A stretch of 64,000 bases of DNA from HXMU1420-13 sp965601825 (lineage in GTDB: Bacteria > Bacteroidota > Rhodothermia > Balneolales > Balneolaceae). Position 1 is the stretch's first letter. The number at the start of each line of letters is the position of its first letter. The notes beneath the pieces were generated by a model. The model saw only the letters and a program-made list of their open reading frames with translations. It was not told the DNA's origin and did not search any database. A program made the position numbers and the translations under genes. Shown piece after piece: positions 10,052-18,525 of this stretch. The stretch covers positions 372,001 to 436,000 of the forward strand of contig OZ271839.1 in assembly GCA_965601825.1 (NCBI GenBank), read 5' to 3'.

Positions 10052-11592
10052 TGAATAATTCCTCGTCCAACATGAAGACTAGATATTTATTCCTTGTAAT
10101 TGGGCTAATACTAATTAGCTGCAATCCATTCAAGCACGATGTATCCATATCCCAGGAAAAAATAGATTCAATTGATAATCTCCTTTCAAGTCTACATGAA
10201 GAAGGAATCTTCAATGGCTCCTTTTTTATAGCAGATGATGAAAAATTACTTTTCAATAAAGTTTATGGGTTTGCAAACCTTGATGAAGGTATTCCATTAC
10301 GGTCGGAGACCTTATTTAGTATAGCTTCCGTTTCAAAAACAATGACTGCTACATTAACTATGAAGCTAATTGAGGATGGAATTATTGCTAGTGATAGTAA
10401 GCTAACAGAGTTCTTTCCCGATCTACCTTATGAAGATATCACTGTGCAACATTTGCTAAATCATACATCTGGTATCCCATTCTATTATGATAGTGTGATT
10501 ACAAAACATTGGGAAGTTGGTAAGCAACTTAATACCGATACTCTTTTTTCACTCTATGAAGAATTTCAACCATCTAACGAATTCGTACCAGGTGAAAAAT
10601 TCAGTTATAGTAATGCAGGTTACATGTTCCTCGCGGGTATTGCTGAAAGGGCAACTAATGAAACATTTGACGATTTATTAGAGAAATACATTTTCCAGCC
10701 TGCTAGTATGAGATATACCAAAAGAGATGTTTTTCTTGATGATAGTGAAGATTATGCAATCGGTCATCAACTTTCATTTGAAAAGGGCAAGTATGTGACG
10801 CTATCAAACCATGAAGATGAGAATTTATTCTTGGATTCTTTTTTCAAGGATAGCAAAGGCCCTGGTGGAATTTATTCTAATACTCAGGATTTATGGAATT
10901 ACAGTAAAGCAATTAGAAGTAATTTGATTCTAACTCAGGAGTCAACGAAAAATATGTTTAGTCCTGGAATACTTACAAGTGGTGCCTACACTAGTTACGG
11001 AAAAGGTTGGCAACTGTCGTCTAGAAAGGGGAACCAAATTGTTAGCCATCGAGGTGGTGATGAAGGAGGAAACTGCTTCTTTTCAATTATTGATGGCACA
11101 TACACTTATTTCCTTGTTACAAATGTTAAGTCATTGCACCTAAGTGAGATAAATCAACAGTTAAATAATATTTTATTCGATAAACCGGTTGAAAGAATAA
11201 AAAAGTCTGGGTTTGAAAGACTCGCATTGCTTCTTAATAGTTCAACATTTGAACAGTTAGAACAAGAGATTGCATATATACAAGATCGTCCCGAAGAGTA
11301 TTATTTCGCATTGCATGAATTTAACGAAATATCATGGAGGTACTGGCAACGGAAAGACTATGAAAGAGGAATGGAAATCATCCATTTGGCTACAATGGCA
11401 ATGCCTGATAATGCTGGTGCATTCGAAGTTCTTGCGCAAGCATACCAAGAACTTGGTGACAATAAGCTCGCGATTGAAAGCTATAATAAAACTATCGAAT
11501 TGCTTAATGCAGATGAATCAAAAAGAGATAAAAAATGGGTTCGAGAGTGGATATTGGAGATTGAAGAGATTATTGATGACCTCAATAACTAA
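10051..11592 (+). CDS. Serine beta-lactamase-family lipoprotein hydrolase with C-terminal TPR
   Basis: The 513-residue protein starts with a lipoprotein signal (lipobox LISC, Cys24). It then carries the three active-site elements of the class C beta-lactamase/esterase family: Ser93-Val-Ser-Lys96 (SxxK), Tyr183-Ser-Asn185 (YxN) and His330-Arg-Gly-Gly333 in place of KTG. Such proteins include D-aminopeptidases, esterases and penicillin-binding-like enzymes, so the true substrate is open. Residues from about 400 onward form tetratricopeptide-like helices (AFEVLAQAYQELGDNKLAIESY). Its ATG overlaps the permease stop by one base, and an alternative ATG lies at 10072. Coupling to the PadR-permease pair suggests an envelope-stress or peptide-handling unit. 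Confidence 0.85.
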   Translation: MNNSSSNMKTRYLFLVIGLILISCNPFKHDVSISQEKIDSIDNLLSSLHEEGIFNGSFFIADDEKLLFNKVYGFANLDEGIPLRSETLFSIASVSKTMTATLTMKLIEDGIIASDSKLTEFFPDLPYEDITVQHLLNHTSGIPFYYDSVITKHWEVGKQLNTDTLFSLYEEFQPSNEFVPGEKFSYSNAGYMFLAGIAERATNETFDDLLEKYIFQPASMRYTKRDVFLDDSEDYAIGHQLSFEKGKYVTLSNHEDENLFLDSFFKDSKGPGGIYSNTQDLWNYSKAIRSNLILTQESTKNMFSPGILTSGAYTSYGKGWQLSSRKGNQIVSHRGGDEGGNCFFSIIDGTYTYFLVTNVKSLHLSEINQQLNNILFDKPVERIKKSGFERLALLLNSSTFEQLEQEIAYIQDRPEEYYFALHEFNEISWRYWQRKDYERGMEIIHLATMAMPDNAGAFEVLAQAYQELGDNKLAIESYNKTIELLNADESKRDKKWVREWILEIEEIIDDLNN

Positions 11593-11635
11593 CCAAAATC
11601 CATCTGAATATTCATCTTTAGTATTTATAAATAAA

Positions 11636-11658
11636 AAAGGCTCCAGATAGGAGCCTTT
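11636..11658 (-). terminator. Terminator between the hydrolase gene and gdhA
   Basis: A perfect nine-base stem, AAAGGCTCC at 11636-11644 and GGAGCCTTT at 11650-11658, surrounds a five-base loop. On the minus strand it sits just beyond the gdhA stop codon and is followed by a long T-rich tract, so it is a strong intrinsic terminator for gdhA. On the plus strand the trailing T run is short, so it would be weaker for the hydrolase unit. Confidence 0.85.
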
Positions 11659-11671
11659 CAATATATAACTA

Positions 11672-13009
11672 TTAAACTGGCCCATAAGAAAGGGTTGCAT
11701 CTGCTAGTTTAATAAAGCCAGCGATGTTTGCACCTTTTGAATAATCGGTTATTCCATTCGCCCCATTTCCATATTCAATACATTTGTCATGTATGTCTTT
11801 CATGATTGATTGAAGTCTCTGATCTACCTCATCAGCTGACCAATTTATGTGTAATGCATTTTGAGATATCTCTAAACCAGAAACGGCTACACCACCTGCA
11901 TTAGATGCCTTACCTGGAGCGTACAACACTCCTGATTTCTTGAATACATCTGCAGCTTCGTTGGTACTAGGCATATTTGCTCCTTCAGCAACTAACTTAA
12001 TACCATTCTCAACAAGTAGTTTTGCATCTTCAATATCTATCTCATTTTGAGTAGCACACGGAAGAGCTAAATCCGCTGGAATATGCCATGGAGTCTTACC
12101 TTCGTAGTAATCACAACCGTAGTGGTCTGCATATTCTTTAATTCTTCCTCGACGGACTTCTTTGAGCTCTTTCACGAACTCAAGTTTTTCTTCCGTTAGT
12201 CCATCTTTATCATAAATGGTACCATTTGAATCAGATAGTGTAACTACTTTCGCTCCGAATTTGATTAGTCTCTCTGCGGCATAGATAGAAACATTGCCAC
12301 TTCCAGATACTAAAGTAATTTTGCCTTCTAAGCTTTCATTATTTGCCTCCAGCATATGTTTGGCGAAGTAGACTAGACCGTAACCGGTAGCTTCTGTTCT
12401 GATCAAACTACCACCAAAGCTAATTCCTTTACCTGTGATAATTCCTGTGAATCGGTTATTCATCTTCTTATATGCACCAAAGAGATAACTGATTTCACGT
12501 TTCCCAACGCCAATATCTCCAGCAGGAACATCTTTATTTTCACCAATATGTCGATGTAGTTCCATCATCATACTGTTACAGAATCGGAACACTTCTTCAT
12601 CGCTTTTGCCTTTTGGATCAAAATTTGAACCACCTTTTGCACCACCCATTGGAAGTGTTGTTAATGCATTCTTAAAACATTGTTCAAACCCTAAAAACTT
12701 CAGAATCCCTTGATTCACAGATGGGTGAAATCGTAATCCACCTTTATATGGTCCAATGGCATTATTGAATTGTACACGCCATGCGCGATTGACATGAATC
12801 TTTTTGTTATCATCCATCCAGGTGACACGAAAGCTGAGAATTCTATCTGGTTCGCATATTCTTTCAAGGATTCTTGAATCCCGATATTCGGGGTGTTCAT
12901 TCACAAACGGAATTATATCAATCATTACTTCGTGAACTGCTTGATGAAATTCTTTTTCATTAGGATTAGAAGCTGTTATCCAATCCATGAATTCTGAAAT
13001 ATTGTACAT
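11672..13009 (-). CDS. gdhA: NADP-type glutamate dehydrogenase
   Basis: The 445-residue protein is the length of the hexameric bacterial enzyme that interconverts 2-oxoglutarate plus ammonia and glutamate in the cytoplasm. Signature elements are present: GPYKGGLRFHPSVN (residues 86-99) for substrate binding, LPMGGAKGGSNFDP with catalytic Lys125, the PAGDIGVG loop, and the Rossmann segment VSGSGNVSIYAAERL. The block resembles the NADP-specific class (E. coli GdhA type), which usually works in ammonium assimilation; cofactor choice is inferred from similarity. It is monocistronic, with its own terminator. The leader at 13010-13102 shows no further gene. The glutamate it handles also arises from the hut operon further along this window. 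Confidence 0.95.
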   Translation of the reverse strand: MYNISEFMDWITASNPNEKEFHQAVHEVMIDIIPFVNEHPEYRDSRILERICEPDRILSFRVTWMDDNKKIHVNRAWRVQFNNAIGPYKGGLRFHPSVNQGILKFLGFEQCFKNALTTLPMGGAKGGSNFDPKGKSDEEVFRFCNSMMMELHRHIGENKDVPAGDIGVGKREISYLFGAYKKMNNRFTGIITGKGISFGGSLIRTEATGYGLVYFAKHMLEANNESLEGKITLVSGSGNVSIYAAERLIKFGAKVVTLSDSNGTIYDKDGLTEEKLEFVKELKEVRRGRIKEYADHYGCDYYEGKTPWHIPADLALPCATQNEIDIEDAKLLVENGIKLVAEGANMPSTNEAADVFKKSGVLYAPGKASNAGGVAVSGLEISQNALHINWSADEVDQRLQSIMKDIHDKCIEYGNGANGITDYSKGANIAGFIKLADATLSYGPV

Positions 13010-13102
13010 ATTCGCCCCTTAGTTTTAGCCGTTCTCGGTTAGATGTGCTTTAGCACTATATCGCGCTAATCATACTCAAAAAAGCGCTTACAAATGAAAT
13101 TT

Positions 13103-13540
13103 TTATGAACTTTTTTTGAATAGTTTAATGACCTGATCTACAATAGCTCCTACTATCAAAAAAGCACAAATAAGTGCTCCCCCACCAAACATAAATCTAG
13201 CCACCAAGACCCCAAAACTATTCAATCCTGTCCGCCCATTTAATCCAAATCCTTCTGCTGCACCAAACAATGATATCCAACCGAAGATGAGTCCAAATGC
13301 TGAAATGAGATAAAGAAACATTAGCGAATTCAACCATTCCAGCCGACTATCATTGATGATTAATATCCCTCCTGCAGAAAATAGTCCTCCTGCTAATTTT
13401 GAAATCCACCCCGGCACGTATAGTTCACCTTCATTGGTCGAAGAGACATCACCCGACAAAAAAATTATGGCCAAACCAACTGCAAAAAATATCAATCCAA
13501 AGAGAACTTGAAAGTAATAGGGAAGCTCTTTCTCAGCCAC
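13103..13540 (-). CDS. Four-helix membrane protein, paralogue of its upstream neighbour
   Basis: I do not recognise this family. The 145-residue protein has about four transmembrane segments (residues roughly 8-28, 47-63, 70-92 and 112-135) and ends in a basic tail (KLFKKSS). It shares with the upstream 142-residue protein the same plan: a PGW tripeptide before helix 2, GWISLFGAAE after helix 3 and ARFMFGGGALIC in helix 4. The two are therefore tandem duplicates. The start codon is GTG. It is the last gene of the minus-strand run that includes the DUF6090 genes, separated by only five bases from its paralogue, so it is probably translated from the same messenger. Confidence 0.7.
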   Translation of the reverse strand: MAEKELPYYFQVLFGLIFFAVGLAIIFLSGDVSSTNEGELYVPGWISKLAGGLFSAGGILIINDSRLEWLNSLMFLYLISAFGLIFGWISLFGAAEGFGLNGRTGLNSFGVLVARFMFGGGALICAFLIVGAIVDQVIKLFKKSS

Positions 13541-13545
13541 TTTAT

Positions 13546-13974
13546 TTATGGGTTATTCCGATTTTTAAAATGCTGCCTAAAAGCATGAATAGAAATGGCA
13601 TAGCAAATGATAGCGCCTATGCCAAAAAGGATCCGTGCAAAGGCAAAGTTCGTTTCAGCAGAAACAAAACTAAATCCACCGGACATATTTTCAGACGAAC
13701 CAAATAATGCTATCCAACCACCTACTGTCCCCATCATAACAATTAGTATACCCGCCATAAGATTGTTGTATTTAGCATTTTCGCCAATCAAAATCATTGC
13801 TCCGGCCAAGACGAAGATTGCGCCTGCTATAGATACAACCCAACCCGGCGCTTCATTTTCTTGAAGTTCAACCGGACCCCATCCAAGTCCCATCAAAAAA
13901 AAAGAAATACCTGCCAAGATGAATAATACCCCAGCTAATACTTGTTGGTTTTTGGATAGTTTTTTAGAGCTCAT
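13546..13974 (-). CDS. Four-helix membrane protein, paralogue of its downstream neighbour
   Basis: This 142-residue integral membrane protein has the same arrangement as the next gene: four hydrophobic helices, APGWVVSIAG before helix 2, GWIALFGSSE after helix 3 and ARILFGIGAIICYA in helix 4. No enzyme motif is visible, and I cannot name the family. It begins two bases after the stop codon of the 345-residue DUF6090 protein, so it belongs to the same operon. A role as an accessory to the DUF6090 membrane proteins is only suggested by position. Confidence 0.7.
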   Translation of the reverse strand: MSSKKLSKNQQVLAGVLFILAGISFFLMGLGWGPVELQENEAPGWVVSIAGAIFVLAGAMILIGENAKYNNLMAGILIVMMGTVGGWIALFGSSENMSGGFSFVSAETNFAFARILFGIGAIICYAISIHAFRQHFKNRNNP

Positions 13975-13976
13975 AA

Positions 13977-15014
13977 CTATTTGATTTTGGGAATAATAGC
14001 ATCAACTCCATTTGGGCGCCAGATTTTAAGTCCATTTACTCGGTTTCTCTCATCTCTTTGAATTACCAGAAAACCTTCATCTACCATGCTACCTAATGTA
14101 TCTCCAGGCAAATCTGTTAATAGATATGGCTCTGAATTGGAGAGTACTGGAGTATCAACAATAAAAGTAAGTACGTTATTAATACGCTCAATTATGATTT
14201 TGGTCTGAAATTGTTCTTCGAAATAAATGCCATCAACACCACTTGCCTTGCTGTTTGCCACTTCAATATCTGGAAGCTCTATATAAGGAGAGTACTCCTC
14301 TTCTGGCTCAAGCATATTATGCAACACAACATATCCATATGTGGCCCTATTGATTAATTCCAGGAGGCGGTTAGATATACTTTCCGATAAATCTGTATAG
14401 CGAACAAGCTTTCTTTTGTGTAATTCTGAGTTATTGAAGTAATTGATCACATTATCAGTAATTCTATCTTGGCTATAATCCAAAAACCATTCTTCTTCAT
14501 TTACCAGATAATTTCTATATCGATTAAGATGATCATCCATATAATTTTGACTGGTTCGGATTGAAGCATCTTCCTGTATATAAATTGTATTCAGTTGCTT
14601 AACAAAGTCCTGATATACTAAAGGTATTTTGTCCTTATTTGCGTTTAAAGCCTCAAATGATTCCTTATTTAAGACAAAAGGATTCCAATACATCCCAGCA
14701 GAATAAACAAAAAGCTCATATTCAGGTGATATATTACCGCTTAATATTTCATCAATCACTATTTCTCGTTGATCATACCAGTTAACTATAACCTTCGCTT
14801 CCCTAATATCACTCAGAAGATCATCTTTGATACCAAGCATAATCGTTTCTACAATTTCTCGATCCTTTCTCTCCTGGTTCCAATTATTGATTTGAAGGGC
14901 AATTAAAATCCCGGTAATAACAAGAATAATCTCTCCACCAGCATACCATAAGTATGTTTGTAGATCACCATCTTCTGAATTATTTCTTCGGAGGTTACGA
15001 AAGAATCTTAGCAT
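13977..15014 (-). CDS. DUF6090 family membrane protein (long form)
   Basis: The 345-residue protein opens with the family hallmark: a basic amphipathic start (MLRFFRNLRR), then one transmembrane helix (GGEIILVITGILIALQI) and the almost invariant NNWNQER just after it. The rest is a helical extracytoplasmic or cytoplasmic region, with the segment SFEALNANKDKIPLVYQDF matching the family's second conserved block. It is about 100 residues longer than its two upstream paralogues, with an extra C-terminal beta-rich portion ending at LKIWRPNGVDAIIPKIK. Its start is only one base from the preceding stop codon. The function of DUF6090 is unknown; a membrane-tethered sensor or scaffold would be speculation. 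Confidence 0.85.
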   Translation of the reverse strand: MLRFFRNLRRNNSEDGDLQTYLWYAGGEIILVITGILIALQINNWNQERKDREIVETIMLGIKDDLLSDIREAKVIVNWYDQREIVIDEILSGNISPEYELFVYSAGMYWNPFVLNKESFEALNANKDKIPLVYQDFVKQLNTIYIQEDASIRTSQNYMDDHLNRYRNYLVNEEEWFLDYSQDRITDNVINYFNNSELHKRKLVRYTDLSESISNRLLELINRATYGYVVLHNMLEPEEEYSPYIELPDIEVANSKASGVDGIYFEEQFQTKIIIERINNVLTFIVDTPVLSNSEPYLLTDLPGDTLGSMVDEGFLVIQRDERNRVNGLKIWRPNGVDAIIPKIK

Positions 15015-15015
15015 T

Positions 15016-15744
15016 TTATTCTACCTCCGTTAGCTCAATTATATCTTCAATCACATCGTGAAGTCTCTGTAGTTCATCTTCTGTGCTATACAAAATATTA
15101 TATGCGATCGTCACCTTTCTAGTGATGAGTAAATTCTTAAACTCCATGGTTTGTAATCCTTCAATATCCTCTAAGGGTGTCGGATCAATATCTCTAAGAA
15201 AATTCATATCAACATTTTCATGCATGTAAGGGATTACCATCTGCATAAATACCTCTCTTGCAATAAATTCTTCCTCTGAATAATCATGAAATAGGTCACT
15301 CCAAATCATCAACTTTCGGCGAAGTTCTTCATTTCTGATTAAGTAGAATGATGAAGTATTGATCAACGACTGAACCGTACTTTGAGATGGATTAAAAGTG
15401 TACGCTGAATGCAAGTAATTGAGATGATATTGAAGTGAATCATTATCGACTTCAAAATCTGAATGATGCTTTAATAACCATTCCACACTTTGTAGAGACT
15501 TCAAATGACCTGCAGCTATAAACTCTAACTGTTCTGCATTGTACCTGAAGTCACTATTTAACTCAACTAAAATCGAACGCTCTCTATCGATGTTTTTTCG
15601 ATCCTGATTCCAGTTATTCACCTGAAGGGCAAGAAGAATACCAATCATTACAAGAAAAACTTCTCCAATAGCATACCAGAAATATTTTCGGATATGACCT
15701 TCTTCAAGAAGTTTACGACGGAGTAGGCGAAAAAATCGTAGCAT
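15016..15744 (-). CDS. DUF6090 family membrane protein
   Basis: This 242-residue paralogue starts MLRFFRLLRRKLLEEG, has one transmembrane helix (IGEVFLVMIGILLALQV) and the NNWNQDRK hallmark. Its following helical region includes STVQSLINTSSFYLIRNEELR, the family's conserved motif in which a Ser/Gly-rich turn precedes an N-E-x-L-R pair. The first 40 codons are nearly identical to those of the next gene upstream, which points to recent duplication. Its ATG overlaps the upstream stop codon by one base (TAATG), so the two are translationally coupled. The function is unknown. Confidence 0.85.
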   Translation of the reverse strand: MLRFFRLLRRKLLEEGHIRKYFWYAIGEVFLVMIGILLALQVNNWNQDRKNIDRERSILVELNSDFRYNAEQLEFIAAGHLKSLQSVEWLLKHHSDFEVDNDSLQYHLNYLHSAYTFNPSQSTVQSLINTSSFYLIRNEELRRKLMIWSDLFHDYSEEEFIAREVFMQMVIPYMHENVDMNFLRDIDPTPLEDIEGLQTMEFKNLLITRKVTIAYNILYSTEDELQRLHDVIEDIIELTEVE

Positions 15745-16502
15745 TATTCCCTTTCATTTATTTCTTGTTCCAGTAGATCAATAACTTCATTCATTATCTC
15801 GCCAGTTTGAAATAACTGATTGTAGTGAATATCAAATAGTCGTTTTTGAGTTACAACTGTATTAGCATATTCGCTGTTCTCTAAAAGTGTATCGATATTT
15901 TTAGGATCATAAAACTCTAATGAATTTTCATCAAAATCATTAATTCTGAATTCCATACCGATTTTGATTTCAAATAGAGCATTAGAGAGGGGACTTAGAA
16001 TCTGGTCCAGATGATTCGCAATCAATTCTTCAGTTTTTGAGATCTCCCGAATGTCTACCTCATATAATTGAACCAACCTGTTTCGTAAATCATCATTTTC
16101 AATGATGGTACCCAAAGAACCTCTTAGCTGCGCATAACCTGAAGTTGCTGGAGAAAAGAAAAATCTCCTGTGAATGATAGAAATATGAGCACTAAATCCC
16201 GCCACTGATTCTTTATACCGAAAACTCCAGATGAGCGAATCAGCAGAATTTCTAGAAATATCTAAACTACCAATTAGGTCATCAATCCTGCTCGCATTAA
16301 TGGTAAGGTCTGATTGAATTTGTGAAAGCAGTTTTACCTCTTTGTTTCTTAAGATGCGATCTTCATTCCAATTATTAATTTGAAGGGCAATTAGAATTCC
16401 AAGCACAACTAACAGAATCTCACCAATAGCGTACCATATATATTTTCGGATGTCACCTTCTTCAAGGAGTTTGCGACGAAGTAGTCGAAAGAAACGTAGC
16501 AT
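15744..16502 (-). CDS. DUF6090 family membrane protein
   Basis: The 252-residue protein again begins MLRFFRLLRRKLLEEG and carries one helix (IGEILLVVLGILIALQI) plus NNWNEDR. The second conserved block is GYAQLRGSLGTIIENDDLRNRL. The C-terminus (NQLFQTGEIMNEVIDLLEQE) is a long amphipathic helix that also matches the remnant found at 17741-17955. It sits three bases before the NTF2-like gene's stop on the same strand. No enzymatic motif is visible. Confidence 0.85.
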   Translation of the reverse strand: MLRFFRLLRRKLLEEGDIRKYIWYAIGEILLVVLGILIALQINNWNEDRILRNKEVKLLSQIQSDLTINASRIDDLIGSLDISRNSADSLIWSFRYKESVAGFSAHISIIHRRFFFSPATSGYAQLRGSLGTIIENDDLRNRLVQLYEVDIREISKTEELIANHLDQILSPLSNALFEIKIGMEFRINDFDENSLEFYDPKNIDTLLENSEYANTVVTQKRLFDIHYNQLFQTGEIMNEVIDLLEQEINERE

Positions 16503-16505
16503 TAA

Positions 16506-16955
16506 TTAATCCAGTGTAACGAAAAGCTGTGATTGGATTTTCCAGGTATCATCTACTTTTTTCCATTGAGCTGCATATTTACCCTGAACTACAGGAAATT
16601 CACTATCGGTATCATCTTCGTGAAAACCTCCCCAATTACCTCTTTCCCAAGCTAGTCCTGCCTCTTCATTTACCGTGATCACTTCTGCAATTCTTAGCCA
16701 GTACATAGGTGCATCATTCGGTGAATTCTCTATGTACTCTATCAATGCTTGTTTGCCGGAAAGTACCGTACCTACACCGGTTGTTATTAGTACATCGTCC
16801 ATAAGAAAATTGAGATAAGCACCATCGTCCATATTTTTAAGAGCTTCGTTTGAAGCTTCTCTGAGATCCCGAATCTCTATTTTTGAATCTTGGGCATTTA
16901 CCTGTACTGAAACGCCAATGATTAATGAATACGCTATGATTTGAATTCTTCTCAT
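16506..16955 (-). CDS. Secreted SnoaL/NTF2-like DUF4440-type protein
   Basis: The 149-residue protein has a cleavable signal peptide (MRRIQIIAYSLIIGVSVQVNA then QDSK). The mature part follows the NTF2-like cone-fold pattern: a helix with DLREASNEALKNMDDGAYLNFL, a strand with DDVLITTGVGTVLSGKQAL and the terminal YAAQWKKVDDTWKIQSQLF. Members of this group range from small hydrolases to ligand-binding proteins, and no catalytic residues stand out. It is embedded between DUF6090 genes in the same operon, which makes it a candidate periplasmic partner for them. That link is inferred from position only. Confidence 0.75.
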   Translation of the reverse strand: MRRIQIIAYSLIIGVSVQVNAQDSKIEIRDLREASNEALKNMDDGAYLNFLMDDVLITTGVGTVLSGKQALIEYIENSPNDAPMYWLRIAEVITVNEEAGLAWERGNWGGFHEDDTDSEFPVVQGKYAAQWKKVDDTWKIQSQLFVTLD

Positions 16956-17018
16956 TTCTCTAATTTAATTTGAAGCTCTTTTGAATTAACCAAAAAATGC
17001 CATGCTTTTGAACCAACT

Positions 17019-17741
17019 CTAATTAAAGGTTTTAATATATGCCCGGCAATTTTCAATTGTTTGCTCATTATGAGCGGCTAGCTTCTTTAAAGACGAATTT
17101 CGAGATCTTACCCAGTTATTTAGAATTCTATTTTGAATGGTTGGATCCATAACTAATTCGTGCAAGAGTTCTTGATCTGTTTCTTCAGTTGTAATAAAAA
17201 ATTTCCTGTCTGCTTTCGAGTATATTACTTCTCGTGAAATTCGAAGCTGTTCCTGATAAAACTGTCCTACATTTTTTTCCTCATACTCATAAAGATTATA
17301 CAAATCCAGGATTTGACCTCTGAGATCTTCGTTTTTGAAAAGTGATAATCCTCCCGCACTTTGGATTTCTTCAATAGCACCCTTGTTGTAGGTAAATCGT
17401 TTTACTCCTGAAAAGGTCTGGCGAAGGAAATGAAGAGATAAAGAGTCTGGTTTTTCGATCTTCCCGCTTTGATAGTCTTGAAGAATTTTCTTTGATCTGA
17501 CCACTTCATTTGAAAAATTTACTAACGAGTCCAGATTTGTTGAATCAGCTTGGAGATCTCTGAGTATCAATTCCAGGTAGTCCAATTCATGTTCTCTCTC
17601 AATTCTTCCTTCATTCCAATTATTTGCTGCTAACGCTAAAAAAACTCCTATCATAATAAATAGAATTTCACGCATTCCGCCATAAACGGACTTTAGAATA
17701 CTATTCTTGTCTAAGTTTTTGCTCTTAATGAAATTCGACAT
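17019..17741 (-). CDS. Divergent DUF6090-like membrane protein
   Basis: This 240-residue protein differs from the others at its start (MSNFIKSKNLDKNSILKSVY) but keeps the plan: one transmembrane helix (MREILFIMIGVFLALAA) followed by NNWNEGR, and the second block AIEEIQSAGGLSLFKNEDLR. The C-terminal part is a long helical region. Its ATG overlaps by one base with the stop codon of the decayed copy upstream (TAATG), the same junction as in the intact neighbours. The 63 bases after it, before the NTF2-like gene, hold nothing I can identify. Function unknown. Confidence 0.8.
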   Translation of the reverse strand: MSNFIKSKNLDKNSILKSVYGGMREILFIMIGVFLALAANNWNEGRIEREHELDYLELILRDLQADSTNLDSLVNFSNEVVRSKKILQDYQSGKIEKPDSLSLHFLRQTFSGVKRFTYNKGAIEEIQSAGGLSLFKNEDLRGQILDLYNLYEYEEKNVGQFYQEQLRISREVIYSKADRKFFITTEETDQELLHELVMDPTIQNRILNNWVRSRNSSLKKLAAHNEQTIENCRAYIKTFN

Positions 17742-17955
17742 TAACCAACGAGCTCCTCATTAATTTCATTAATCAGTTGAATCAATTCTTCAACCATAGT
17801 TTTTGTTTTCGTTAAACACAGTGTACAGATACGCATAATTCATTTCATATAAATACAGACCGTTTTGAAAACGCGTATTTACGAGTATTTCGTCCACTTC
17901 CCTTAGTAGTTCTACCTTGTTTGCTTCAACAAATGAAGTATCTATAACTATTTTA
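17741..17955 (-). pseudogene. Frameshifted remnant of a fifth DUF6090 gene
   Basis: On the minus strand, translation from about 17955 gives TSFVEANKVELLREVDEI, then TRFQNGLYLYEMNYAYLY, and stops soon after a run of five A residues. Removing one A restores a frame reading KTMVEELIQLINEINEEL followed by TAA at 17741. This reconstructed C-terminus aligns with the C-terminus of the 252-residue DUF6090 protein (NQLFQTGEIMNEVIDLL). The N-terminal helix and the NNWNE motif are missing, and a stop codon precedes the fragment. It is a truncated, frameshifted relic; a homopolymer sequencing error could explain the shift but not the missing front half. The 17956-18036 stretch holds nothing recognisable. 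Confidence 0.7.
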
Positions 17956-18036
17956 GTTTTTTAATATCAGTTCTTTTGAATACAAAAATTGTAATCAAAG
18001 AATTAAATCGGAAGCATAGAAATAAAAATTGCGCTT

Positions 18037-18507
18037 CTAATGAGGTATCTGGGCTTTTAATGCTTTTTCATATCCCTGAACAAGGCTTCTTAATCCTTCT
18101 GAACTTTCTTGCGGATGAATGGTAATTTCAAGTCGCCCAAATGTTGATTGAGACTTTTTACCGAATAGTTTTTTCTTGTCAGAAGCACCACCATCGGCAA
18201 AACTTATTTGTAATTCACCCTCTACAATGGATAGCTCTAAATCTGTAACAACTTTAGCTTCTTTAATTTCGGAAAGTGTTAGTGGTACTAACGTTATTAA
18301 TGGAATTTGAACTTCTTTAAATGCTAAACCATCTTTCGTTTGATAAGGATATTCGACAGCAACGGCTTTAGGGGTCAACGGACCTCCTTCACCATCTTGC
18401 TCATCAAAATATTTGTCTAAAAGCCCCGTATTCTTGTCCATCAATGAATCATTTGCTGATATTACAGCATCATGAATGGCGTCGATAAAAGATTTAAAAC
18501 TTAGCAT
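18037..18507 (-). CDS. Short DUF2589-like protein
   Basis: The 156-residue protein is the smallest of three related proteins in this operon. It keeps the central strand pattern of DUF2589, EVQIPLITLVPLTLSEIKEA, where family members read VPILTMVPI or LPILTIIPI. It then has a charged linker (GGASDKKKLFGKKSQ) and a final strand-helix (LEITIHPQESSEGLRSLVQGY) that matches the family's VHVRAxxxxxPxGxxxL ending. No signal peptide or membrane segment is visible, so it should be cytoplasmic. It lies 18 bases downstream of the zinc-ribbon gene. The biochemical role of DUF2589 is unknown to me. Confidence 0.75.
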   Translation of the reverse strand: MLSFKSFIDAIHDAVISANDSLMDKNTGLLDKYFDEQDGEGGPLTPKAVAVEYPYQTKDGLAFKEVQIPLITLVPLTLSEIKEAKVVTDLELSIVEGELQISFADGGASDKKKLFGKKSQSTFGRLEITIHPQESSEGLRSLVQGYEKALKAQIPH

Positions 18508-18525
18508 TAAAGGTATCCTTTAAGT

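Noticed and set aside
13399..13864. Plus-strand reading frames opposite the four-helix membrane proteins
   Set aside because: They have biased composition typical of antisense shadows, no ribosome site and no recognisable domain, while the minus strand has paralogous proteins.
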